64,000 nt of DNA from positions 1 through 64,000 of the forward strand of contig CASEWE010000006.1 of the NCBI GenBank assembly GCA_949291555.1, in the 5' to 3' direction. Source of the stretch: an uncultured Bacteroidales bacterium. Lineage in GTDB: Bacteria > Bacteroidota > Bacteroidia > Bacteroidales > P3. Shown piece by piece: positions 7,072 through 15,126 of the stretch. Each line of letters begins with the position of its first letter. The first letter of the stretch is position 1. The notes beneath the pieces were generated by a model that did not search any database, was not told the DNA's origin, and worked only from the letters and a program-made list of their open reading frames with translations. The translations under genes and the position numbers were made by a program.

Positions 7072-8994
7072 ATGAAAAAGATGTTTTCCTTTCCCGTGCT
7101 GGCTTTCTGCGCCTGCCTCTCCTGGATCAGCCAGTCCTGCAAGGAACCGGAACTTCCCGGCAGCATCTACGGCACGGTGACCGACAAAGCCACCGGGGAG
7201 CCGATCAATGCCGCCGGCGTGGAATTGCATCCCGACGGATTCAAGACCGTTACCGGCAGCGAGGGCCAATTCGAGTTCGCCGAACTGGAAAGCGGGGACT
7301 ACACGCTGGCCATTACCAAGACCGGGTATATAGATTTAACGGACATCAACGTGGCGGTCAAAGCCGGTATCCAGACCAAAAGCGACATCCAGCTCGAGAA
7401 ACTGCCACCTGCATTGCGGGTCGTGGACGGGGAAGGCAACGACATCGCCGAACTGGATTTCGGCTTGGCCGAAGCCGATGTGGCGCGTTCGTTCAACATC
7501 TTCAACGATGGGAGCAATTCCTTGCAATGGGAAATCACCACGACGGCCGACTGGATCAAATCGGTCAGCAAGTCCTCGGGCGAACTCCGCGCCGGAGCGA
7601 CCCAGTCGCTTATCCTGACCATCGACCGGGAAAAGCTCAAAGGCGGGGAAAACACCACCACGATGCACATCACCTCGAACGATGGCAGCAAGCAAGTCAC
7701 TGTCAAGGCGCAATCCGCCGAGAAATCGCTTCCGGGCATGAACATGCTCCAAGTAAGCGACATCAAGATGAGCACGGCGGTCTTCCATGCGGAAATCACC
7801 CATACCGGCGCGCCTTCCTATACCGAAAGAGGCTTTGTCTATGCCGCTTCCTCGATGCCCACCTTGGACAATACCCTCGCCAAGCTGACAGCCCCTGTCA
7901 ACGAAGAAAGCGCCTACACCGCCACGGCCACCAACCTGCAAACCGAGCAGACGTATTATGTCCGGGCTTACGCCATCAACGACTTAGGGGTCAATTACAG
8001 CACCAATGAAACCAGCTTCAAGACGCAGATGATCCTGCCGGAAGTGAACACGGGAGCAGTCAGCGACAAAAGCATTGCCAACGGGCGGGCTTCCGTGGAA
8101 GGCACGATTGTCGATGCCGGGGAACCGGCGTATACCGAACGAGGGTTCGCCTACGGAGTCAACCACAATCCCACCGTGGAAGACGATGCCAAGAAAGTGG
8201 CGAGCGGTTCGGGAATCGGGGTCTTCTCGGCCAACCTGACCCATCTGGCCGAAGGCAATGTCTATTATATCCGGGCCTACGCCACCAACGCCAAAGGCAC
8301 GGCCTACGGCTCGGAAGCGGTGCTGGACTTCCACGCCGTCTTGCCGGAAGTCAGGACGGATGCCGTCTCGGACATTTCCCCTACTTCGGCCACCTTGAAC
8401 GGGACAATCATCTCGGTCGGAGACCCGGCCTATACCGAAAGGGGCTTCATCTACGGCACGATGCCTGTCCCGACCTTGGACGAGCCGGAAATTATCCGGG
8501 AAGTCGTGTCCGGCACCAGCACCGGGGCCTACACCCGCAGCCTCAGCGGGCTGACAGAGCAGGAAGCCTATTACGCCCGGGCTTACGCCCAGAGCGGGGA
8601 AAACACGGCCTACGGGGATATTGTCCGCTTCGTGGTTTCCAGCCCCGATTACATCATCCTGGAAGATGCCGGGATCATGGTGCAATCGGAGAATTCAGGC
8701 CGTGCCGACTGGTACGATGCCAACATGATGTGCGAAAATTCCACCGTGGCCGGATACACCGACTGGAGGCTGCCCACCATAGACGAGCTGATGGCGATTT
8801 ACAACAACAAAGACAAGATACCCAACCTCTGCGATGATGGGACCTCGTACTCCTGCCGCTACTGGTCGTCCACCTCTCTTGGCACCAGCAACCACAAATA
8901 CTTGGATATGAGGAATGGTTCATCAGGAACCCTGGGCAACGATTACGAAGCTTACGTCCGTGCCGTCCGTTCCATAACTCCCTCAAACAAGTAA
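7072..8994 (+). CDS. Multidomain surface lipoprotein: carboxypeptidase-regulatory-like, BACON-like, Fn3-like repeats, DUF1566-like C-terminus
   Basis: A 640-residue predicted lipoprotein. The ATG at 7072 gives a signal ending ISQSC (Cys23), whereas the earlier ATG at 7009 gives none. In order: a carboxypeptidase regulatory-like domain (SIYGTVTDKATGEPINAAGVEL..., residues 30-110), a BACON-like domain (SFNIFNDGSNSLQWEITTTADWIK...), three repeats of about 95 residues with the signature PAYTERGFxYG...YYxRAYAxN, and a C-terminal DUF1566-like domain (DWRLPTIDELMAIYNN...YWSSTSLG). Such combinations are surface-exposed in Bacteroidota. The stop is 4 bases before the next start, so the two are cotranscribed. 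Confidence 0.75.
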   Translation: MKKMFSFPVLAFCACLSWISQSCKEPELPGSIYGTVTDKATGEPINAAGVELHPDGFKTVTGSEGQFEFAELESGDYTLAITKTGYIDLTDINVAVKAGIQTKSDIQLEKLPPALRVVDGEGNDIAELDFGLAEADVARSFNIFNDGSNSLQWEITTTADWIKSVSKSSGELRAGATQSLILTIDREKLKGGENTTTMHITSNDGSKQVTVKAQSAEKSLPGMNMLQVSDIKMSTAVFHAEITHTGAPSYTERGFVYAASSMPTLDNTLAKLTAPVNEESAYTATATNLQTEQTYYVRAYAINDLGVNYSTNETSFKTQMILPEVNTGAVSDKSIANGRASVEGTIVDAGEPAYTERGFAYGVNHNPTVEDDAKKVASGSGIGVFSANLTHLAEGNVYYIRAYATNAKGTAYGSEAVLDFHAVLPEVRTDAVSDISPTSATLNGTIISVGDPAYTERGFIYGTMPVPTLDEPEIIREVVSGTSTGAYTRSLSGLTEQEAYYARAYAQSGENTAYGDIVRFVVSSPDYIILEDAGIMVQSENSGRADWYDANMMCENSTVAGYTDWRLPTIDELMAIYNNKDKIPNLCDDGTSYSCRYWSSTSLGTSNHKYLDMRNGSSGTLGNDYEAYVRAVRSITPSNK

Positions 8995-8998
8995 GCCC

Positions 8999-9790
8999 AT
9001 GAGACGCTTAAGAATCATTGCCAGCCTGCTGCTCTTGCTCATAGGCATCGTCTTTCCCGGGAAAAGCCAGGAACGCCCTCCATGGACGGAAGGCTATTTC
9101 GAGGACCTGCCAAATTCCTACTTGGAAGTGGTTTCCGGGGAAGGCCGCAGCTGGGAAGAAGCCCGCGATGCGGCATCCAAGAGGATAATCCAGCGGAGGA
9201 ACGCCAGCACAGGGCAATCGGCCACGGTCAGCTTCCAAGCAGGCAAGCCCATCGAAGTGGAAAGCGAAGGCCAGCTGGTATCCAAGAACCGGATCATCGA
9301 CGAGTTCCGGGAAAGCCTTCCCGATGGCAGCTGCCGGATTTATCTCCTGGTGCAGACCGCCAAGAAAATCCATGCCGATTTCGAACCCGTCCGGGTCAGC
9401 GACAAATACCCCTTCTCGGCGCGGGTCTTCGTGCCGGGCATGGCGCAGATCCACAAGGGGAACAAAGGCAAAGGCGCCGCTTTCATCGCCGGGGAATGCC
9501 TCTTCCTGGGCGGCATCGTGGCCTCCGAATGCCTGAAAGCCCATTATGAAAGCCGGATGAATGCCACCTACCATGCCGGTTTGCGCGCCTACCACAGCCG
9601 GAACGCCCGGATATGCACGATCTCCCGCAACATCGCCATCGGCGGGGCGGCGGCCCTCTATGTCTGGAATATCATCGACGGCATTGCCGCCAAAGGAAAA
9701 CCCCGGGTCTTCATCGGGAATGCCCGATTGGACATAGCCCCGTTCGCCACGGGGCAGACAGGCGGCATTGCCTTGAACCTCAACTTTTAA
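8999..9790 (+). CDS. Envelope protein with LPP20-like and DUF5683-like regions
   Basis: A 263-residue protein with a signal peptide (MRRLRIIASLLLLLIGIVFPGKS). Residues 35-130 (YLEVVSGEGRSWEEARDAASKRII...) resemble an LPP20-type domain and echo the lipoprotein at 6337. The rest (ARVFVPGMAQIHKGNKGKGAAFIAGECLFLGG...) has the P-G-Q-x-xKG-GxxF pattern and two hydrophobic helices seen in DUF5683-type proteins, so it probably sits in a membrane. It is tightly packed between the 7072 and 9799 genes. No function is assigned. Confidence 0.65.
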   Translation: MRRLRIIASLLLLLIGIVFPGKSQERPPWTEGYFEDLPNSYLEVVSGEGRSWEEARDAASKRIIQRRNASTGQSATVSFQAGKPIEVESEGQLVSKNRIIDEFRESLPDGSCRIYLLVQTAKKIHADFEPVRVSDKYPFSARVFVPGMAQIHKGNKGKGAAFIAGECLFLGGIVASECLKAHYESRMNATYHAGLRAYHSRNARICTISRNIAIGGAAALYVWNIIDGIAAKGKPRVFIGNARLDIAPFATGQTGGIALNLNF

Positions 9791-9798
9791 GCAAACCC

Positions 9799-10140
9799 AT
9801 GAAACGCATTTTCCGTTCCTCCGGATTTTTCTTGCCCTGTCTTGCAGCCCTTTCCTTAGCGTCTTGCAAGCCAACGGAATACGAAAATTTCGGCGACATC
9901 CGCGGCAAAGTGGTCCAGTCCGGCGGCGACACCGGCATCCCGGAAGCCACCGTGAGCCTGAGTCCCGGCGGGAGAACCTGCTTCACCGACAGCACCGGTT
10001 CGTTCGGCTTCGAAGCCTTGGAAATACAGCAATACACGCTCAGCGTGCAAAAAGAGGGCTATGCCTCCAACCGGAAAAGCATCACCCCGATTCCCGGGCA
10101 AGCGGTGGAAGCCATCGTGGCCCTTTCCCCCCGGAACTGA
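9799..10140 (+). CDS. Small carboxypeptidase-regulatory-like lipoprotein
   Basis: A 113-residue lipoprotein with lipobox SLASC (Cys23), followed by a single carboxypeptidase regulatory-like beta-sandwich (DIRGKVVQSGGDTGIPEATVSLSPGG...TDSTGSFGFEALEIQQYTLSVQKEGY). The start at 9799, 8 bases after the preceding stop, was chosen because it gives the signal peptide. The same domain opens the 7072 protein. It is likely an outer-membrane-anchored accessory protein. Confidence 0.7.
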   Translation: MKRIFRSSGFFLPCLAALSLASCKPTEYENFGDIRGKVVQSGGDTGIPEATVSLSPGGRTCFTDSTGSFGFEALEIQQYTLSVQKEGYASNRKSITPIPGQAVEAIVALSPRN

Positions 10141-10194
10141 AAAAAAACGTTCCGCTCGACCAATTGAAACTACTAACAAATCCATTGCACGATC

Positions 10195-11715
10195 ATGAAA
10201 AAAATCCTACTTTTCATCCTGGGGTTCATGGCAGCCTCCGCCCATGCGCAATACTACATCGAAGGCTCCCTCGACGGCCGCTTCAATGAAAGCAAGCAAT
10301 ACGAAGTCAAGCTGCACAACCCGCAAGGCTACGGCATCTATTTCGAACCGCAGGCCATGATCAAAGGCTCTCCGGCCGGCAGCGGCCAATACAGCTTCCG
10401 GTTCCGGAACGCCAGCACCACCTGCCCTTCCGGTTTTTCCCGAGGCTTGAAATTCTACAAGCAGGATTCCGATGGGAACTGGCAGATAGACAGCGAAGTC
10501 CGAAACGGGACAGCCACCTACCGCTCCGACCGCTCCATGGCCATCGTCCTCGTGCTCGACTGCAGCAATTCCTTGGGGGAAGATTTTTCCAAAGTCCAGA
10601 ACAGCGCGATCCAATTCATCCAGACCATCGGGCAGAAAACCGCTTACAGCGGCAACGTCCATATCGGGATCGTCGCCTTCAACTGGAGGAACCACGCCAT
10701 CTTCCCCATGCCGCTTACCCTTGCCAACCAGCAAACGCTCCTGGGCTTCATCAGCAAGCTGCGGACTGATTACAGCACCCGACTCTACAGCGCCATGGAC
10801 GAAGGCATCCGCCTCCTGGAAGACTACACGACCCAAAACAGCCTCAACCTCGACAATTTCGACGGAGCGGCCATGGTAACCTTCACCGACGGCTTGGACA
10901 ATGGTTCCCAAAGCGCCGAAAAGAACATTGTCAACTCGGAACAATATTACGCATACCTGCTTCCTGCCATCAAAAGCAAGCTTATCGGCGGACGGGCCTT
11001 GGAAAGCCACGTGGTGGCTGTCATGGGGAACGACGTGCAAGGGAACGAGACTTCTTTCCGCCAGCAGCTCAGTTCCCTGGCTTCTTCGCCAAGCCATTAC
11101 TACCCCGGGAACATGGCCAGGCTGGAACAGCAGTTCATCAATATCGCCGAAGGGCTGGTGACCCGCTGGCAGGATCTCTTCTGCTATATCCCGACCATCA
11201 CAGGCAACGTCCGGTGGGTGCTGGACTGCAACGAACCGCCCGCCCCGCCCAAGCCGAAACCCGCAGGGCAATACCATGAAGTGGGCGCCGTTGTCGGGAA
11301 CCTGATCGGGTTCTCGTACAAGCGGATCGGCCGGAAGCATTTCAGTTTCCAGCTGGATGCAGGCGTAAAGCTACGGTCGTATTACGAATATTATTCCAGT
11401 TCCTATGGTTCTTACTCGGAAACCTATATCGGAGCCGCGCTCGAACTGAACACCAATTTCATGTACCAGAACATCATAAAAGACACCCGGGCCTGCTCTA
11501 TCCAATGGTTCGCCGGCGGAGGCGCGACCGGCGGCTACGACTTCGAAAACGGGCTTTGCTGCGGGCTCAACAGCATCGGCGGGATCGAGTTCCTCTTCAG
11601 CAAGGTTCCTTTCTCCCTGCAAATAGACGCCCGTCCGGGCGTAGGGCTCTCGGTAGACTACGGTTTCTACTTCGACTATGCCATCGAGGTCGGCCTGCGG
11701 TACTTTTTCCGGTAA
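10195..11715 (+). CDS. Exported vWA-domain protein with C-terminal beta-barrel-like region
   Basis: A 506-residue protein with signal peptide MKKILLFILGFMAASAHA. Residues about 115-310 form a von Willebrand A domain with a MIDAS motif DCSNS (residues about 122-126) and the later FTDGLDNGS, so metal-dependent ligand binding is possible. After a proline-rich hinge (EPPAPPKPKP), residues about 365-506 have alternating aromatic strands ending in YFF-R, like a small outer-membrane barrel. It is the last gene of the cluster, 54 bases after the 9799 gene, and is followed by a bidirectional terminator. A vWA domain joined to a barrel would display the binding domain at the surface or in the periplasm. 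Confidence 0.7.
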   Translation: MKKILLFILGFMAASAHAQYYIEGSLDGRFNESKQYEVKLHNPQGYGIYFEPQAMIKGSPAGSGQYSFRFRNASTTCPSGFSRGLKFYKQDSDGNWQIDSEVRNGTATYRSDRSMAIVLVLDCSNSLGEDFSKVQNSAIQFIQTIGQKTAYSGNVHIGIVAFNWRNHAIFPMPLTLANQQTLLGFISKLRTDYSTRLYSAMDEGIRLLEDYTTQNSLNLDNFDGAAMVTFTDGLDNGSQSAEKNIVNSEQYYAYLLPAIKSKLIGGRALESHVVAVMGNDVQGNETSFRQQLSSLASSPSHYYPGNMARLEQQFINIAEGLVTRWQDLFCYIPTITGNVRWVLDCNEPPAPPKPKPAGQYHEVGAVVGNLIGFSYKRIGRKHFSFQLDAGVKLRSYYEYYSSSYGSYSETYIGAALELNTNFMYQNIIKDTRACSIQWFAGGGATGGYDFENGLCCGLNSIGGIEFLFSKVPFSLQIDARPGVGLSVDYGFYFDYAIEVGLRYFFR

Positions 11716-11759
11716 GGGGAAACCGGGACTCGCGGCCGTTTGGCCTGCCATGTAACGGA

Positions 11760-11801
11760 AAGGGGTATCATGACGCGAAAAAATCCGCCATGATACCCCT
11801 T
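11760..11801. terminator. Bidirectional terminator hairpin
   Basis: Perfect inverted repeat: AGGGGTATCATG at 11761-11772 and CATGATACCCCT at 11789-11800, extendable by one A-T pair, with a 16-nt loop containing AAAAAA. It lies between the convergent vWA and prenyl-synthase genes. Confidence 0.75.
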
Positions 11802-11836
11802 CTTGTTTTCCTTTGCTTTGCCTTGGCCCGCCTGCG

Positions 11837-12835
11837 CTACGCTTCCCGGCCGAGGAGCTCCGAGCCGAAAGCCCGCAAGGCCGACAAGGCGTCCGCATCG
11901 ACCGCTGGGGACGCCGCCAATTCATCCAAGGCCCCTTCGGCTTCGGAAAAAAGCTTGCCGATTGCTTTCCCGCAATGCTCCTTCACCTTTACCTTTTCGT
12001 ACAAATCCTTGACTTTTTTAATTTTAGCCATATCCCCGAAAGGCAGGGTCGGCGAAGCGAACTCTTGTTCGAGCGCAATCGCATCCACTTCGTCCAAAAG
12101 TTCCAAGGCCTTGATATACAGGTACGTCTTTTTGTTTTCCCGAATATCGTTACCCAGTTTCTTGCCGAACTTGGCCTCATCCCCGTAGAGGTCCAGCAAG
12201 TCGTCCTGCAATTGGAACGCCAGCCCGATCTTGATGCCGTATTCGTACAACGGCGCCCATTCCTTCTCCGATGCCCCGGCCAGCAAGGCGCCTATCTTCA
12301 AGCCCCCGGCCATCAGCACGGCGGTCTTGAGGCGGATCATCTCCATGTATTCCGGCATCGAGACCTTTTCCTGCGTCTCGAAATCCATATCGTACTGCTG
12401 GCCCTCGCAAACCCCGATCGCCAGATCGTTGAAAGCATCGAGCACCGCTTCTTTCCTTCCGGCCGGAGCCTGGCAAACCAGCCGGCAGGCCAAGGCGAAC
12501 ATGGCATCGCCCGACAAAATCGCCACATTGGCATTCCACTTGGCGTGCACGGAGGGTTTTCCCCGGCGCATGTCGGCCTTGTCCATCACATCGTCGTGCA
12601 GGAGGGTGAAATTATGGAATACTTCCAGACCCAAAGCCGGCAACAAGGCCTCTTGGATATTGCCCTTGAATAGCTGGCAAGCCATCAGAGCCAAGACCGG
12701 GCGCACCCTTTTCCCGCCCAAGCTCAAGATATACCGGATCGGTTCATACAGATTGACCGGCTTGCCTTGGAACATGCTTTGCTGTTCCATGACTCTGGCC
12801 AATTCCTGGCGTAATTCTTTGCTATCCTTTGCCAT
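11837..12835 (-). CDS. Trans-polyprenyl diphosphate synthase
   Basis: A 332-residue cytosolic enzyme of the trans-isoprenyl diphosphate synthase family, which adds isopentenyl diphosphate to an allylic primer to make the tail of menaquinone or a related prenyl chain. It has the GGKRVRP entry motif (residues 40-46), the first aspartate-rich motif DDVMD (81-85) followed by RRG, a KT pair at 170-171, the second aspartate-rich motif DDLLD (211-215), and the NDIRENKKTY segment common in Bacteroidota homologues. Product chain length cannot be read from the sequence. Confidence 0.9.
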   Translation of the reverse strand: MAKDSKELRQELARVMEQQSMFQGKPVNLYEPIRYILSLGGKRVRPVLALMACQLFKGNIQEALLPALGLEVFHNFTLLHDDVMDKADMRRGKPSVHAKWNANVAILSGDAMFALACRLVCQAPAGRKEAVLDAFNDLAIGVCEGQQYDMDFETQEKVSMPEYMEMIRLKTAVLMAGGLKIGALLAGASEKEWAPLYEYGIKIGLAFQLQDDLLDLYGDEAKFGKKLGNDIRENKKTYLYIKALELLDEVDAIALEQEFASPTLPFGDMAKIKKVKDLYEKVKVKEHCGKAIGKLFSEAEGALDELAASPAVDADALSALRAFGSELLGREA

Positions 12836-12953
12836 CTTCTTATGTTTTTACTTCCGGTCCGCGTCCGCCCTTCGATTCCGCCTCTCCCGGCTCCGCCGCC
12901 TCCTGCCCCGAGGCAAAAACTCGAAACCGGGTTCCCCGAAAAAGCGTCCGGAA

Positions 12954-13820
12954 TCAGTTCTTTTCCAACAATTCCAACAGGTACTGGCCGTAACCGCTCT
13001 TCATCAGCGGCTGGGCGATTGCTCTGAGCTGGCCGGCATCGATGAATTTCATCCGGTAGGCAACCTCCTCGATGCACCCTATTTTCAGCCCCTGCCGCTG
13101 CTCGATCGTCCCCACGAACTGGCTGGCCTGCAAAAGGGATTCGAAAGTGCCGGTATCGAGCCAGGCGGTGCCCCGGCTCAACATCCCCACTTTCAACTTG
13201 CCTGCCGACAAATAATGCTTGTTCACATCGGTTATCTCGTATTCGCCCCGCGCGCTGGGCTTGAGCGACTTGGCTACCTCCACCACCGAATTGTCATAAA
13301 AATACAGGCCGGGAACCGCGTAGTTCGACTTGGGATCGGCCGGCTTCTCCTCGATCGAGATCGCCCGCATTTCCTTGTCGAATTCCACCACGCCGTACCG
13401 CTGAGGGTCGGAGACATGATAGGCGAACACCACGCCGCCATCGGGATCGTTGTTAGCCTGCAGAAGGGCTTGCATGCCCGTCCCGTAAAAGATATTGTCG
13501 CCCAAGACCAAGGCGACTTTGTCCTTGCCGATGAATTCCTCTCCCAAGACGAAAGCCTGGGCCAAGCCGTTGGGCACTTCCTGCACCTTGTAGCTGAACT
13601 TGCAGCCGATCCGGCTGCCATCGCCCAAAAGGCGTTCGAATCCGGGCAAGTCCTGCGGCGTGGAAATGACAAGGATCTCGCGGATGCCGGCCATCATCAG
13701 GATGGACAAGGGGTAATAAACCATGGGCTTGTCGTAAACCGGCATCATCTGCTTGCTCATGGCAAGCGTCAGTGGGTGAAGGCGGGTTCCGGCCCCGCCG
13801 GCCAAGATTATACCTTTCAT
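12954..13820 (-). CDS. rfbA: Glucose-1-phosphate thymidylyltransferase
   Basis: A 288-residue enzyme converting glucose-1-phosphate and dTTP to dTDP-glucose, the first step towards dTDP-rhamnose and related sugars. It has the nucleotidyltransferase signature [17 protein letters not shown] at the N-terminus, [27 protein letters not shown], and the C-terminal [18 protein letters not shown]. The ATG at 13820 gives the family length; the longer frame to 14099 crosses intergenic repeats. The rfbB, C and D partners are not in the window. Transcription may start in the repeat-borne -7 boxes at 14131 and 14217. Confidence 0.93.
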   Translation of the reverse strand: MKGIILAGGAGTRLHPLTLAMSKQMMPVYDKPMVYYPLSILMMAGIREILVISTPQDLPGFERLLGDGSRIGCKFSYKVQEVPNGLAQAFVLGEEFIGKDKVALVLGDNIFYGTGMQALLQANNDPDGGVVFAYHVSDPQRYGVVEFDKEMRAISIEEKPADPKSNYAVPGLYFYDNSVVEVAKSLKPSARGEYEITDVNKHYLSAGKLKVGMLSRGTAWLDTGTFESLLQASQFVGTIEQRQGLKIGCIEEVAYRMKFIDAGQLRAIAQPLMKSGYGQYLLELLEKN

Positions 13821-14070
13821 GCGTGCATGTTCTTTTTCAATTCTGCTATTCCGGAAAAAGGCCGTTTCCTGCGGCCCTTCTCCGGCATACCGGCGCAAAA
13901 ACTTCTTCCCCGCTGCATTCCCGTCAAAGCGGATTGCTTTGTCCCCTTGGCCGCGCCGGCGCAACGCTTCCTTCAGGGCTTTCCGCCAAAAAACAGCGAT
14001 TTTCCCGAAAGCAGAGCGGGGAATACCGCTTCGACAGTCTCCGGCTTCAACCGCAGGCAGGCTCGGCCAT

Positions 14071-14225
14071 GCGCCATCGAGCCCCGCTCGAATGGCCATG
14101 GCCGAGCCGCATCCTATCTTCGACTTTTGTCAAAGATAGTAAAAGGCGAGCGCCGTGCGCCATCGAGCCCCGCTCGAATGGCCACGGCCGAGCCGCATCC
14201 TATCTTCGACCTCTGTCAAAGATAG
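14071..14225. repeat. Two direct 69-bp palindromic intergenic repeats with leftward -7 boxes
   Basis: Units at 14071-14139 and 14157-14225 are nearly identical. Each contains GCCGAGCCGCATCC followed by a hairpin, CTATCTTCGAC ... GTCAAAGATAG. On the minus strand each hairpin arm supplies TATCTTTG (14131-14138 and 14217-14224), a perfect -7 box facing rfbA. A related element lies at 27937-28054. The rest of 13821-14291 shows nothing recognisable. Confidence 0.75.
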
Positions 14226-14291
14226 GAATTTTTAAGACACCTTCCCGCCCCGTGACGCCGGGCAGGCATATTCCCGGAACCGGCCGCCTGT

Positions 14292-14981
14292 TCATTGATC
14301 GGCCTTGAACTGGAACCCGAGCCGCTTGCCGGTCGTAAGCCGCTTGTAAGCCAGCTCGTCCTGGACGTCGCCCACGGTGATTTCCTTCACCTGGTCGTAG
14401 GGCGGGGTCAGCAAATCGAACTTGGCAGTGTATTCCACCGAAGCCCTTATCAACCTGCCCGCTGCTTCCAAATCGAATACCGAATGGCCGAAATTACTGT
14501 AAATCAACCCTAACTCCTGCTTCCCTTCAATAAAATAATGATTGTCCTTGTTCACGAAGACCCGGCCGATAAGGTAGCCCAAGTCGTTTTCCCGCCGGTA
14601 TTTCAAAGAGTCGGCCAGGAAATTGTAGATATGGATCAGCCCGCAAAACGAGCGTTCGGAATCTTCGCGCACGTAAGGGAGCTTCATCACCTCGTGCAGG
14701 CGGGAAAACTCGAACACGTTGGTGTGCATGCTGAAAAGAAGCACATCGCTCGAAAAACGCAAGGAAAACTCCATGCTTCCCCTGTCTGCGTATTCCAGTT
14801 CCAGGGCCGAACCCCGCTGCTCGACATCACGCAATCCTTGGAATTGTTCAAGGAAGTCCTTCCCTTCCTCCCGCAGAAGGCGGAAAGCCTCCAAGGTGTT
14901 TTCCGAAACCCGGCGCTTGAGCGCGTCTTTTTTCATCACATACCGGAAAAGTTCCTTTGCGTCCTGTTCCATAGCTTCCAA
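14292..14981 (-). CDS. Conserved hypothetical protein, not recognised
   Basis: A 229-residue soluble protein without signal peptide or membrane segments. The N-terminal third is helical and charged (MEAMEQDAKELFRYVMKKDALKRRVSENTLEAFRLLREEG), followed by a mixed region (SMEFSLRFSSDVLLFSMHTNVFEFS, then SFCGLIHIYNFLADSLKYRRENDLGYLIGRVFVNKDNHYFIEGKQELG). Coding quality is good, with strongly biased codons like its neighbours. The ATG at 14972 is an equally good start. It lies between the FAD oxidoreductase and rfbA on the same strand. I assign no function. Confidence 0.6.
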   Translation of the reverse strand: MEAMEQDAKELFRYVMKKDALKRRVSENTLEAFRLLREEGKDFLEQFQGLRDVEQRGSALELEYADRGSMEFSLRFSSDVLLFSMHTNVFEFSRLHEVMKLPYVREDSERSFCGLIHIYNFLADSLKYRRENDLGYLIGRVFVNKDNHYFIEGKQELGLIYSNFGHSVFDLEAAGRLIRASVEYTAKFDLLTPPYDQVKEITVGDVQDELAYKRLTTGKRLGFQFKADQ

Positions 14982-15126
14982 AATCGAGAAACTGTTTTAA
15001 AAATTCTTTTCCTCAGGCACGAAAACCGGGATTCACGGGCCCTCCGGAAACTTTCCAGGCAAAACTGCCGGCACCGTGCCGAAGCCGGAAGGATATCCGG
15101 CTTCGGCAACCGCCTCGGTCCCTGCC

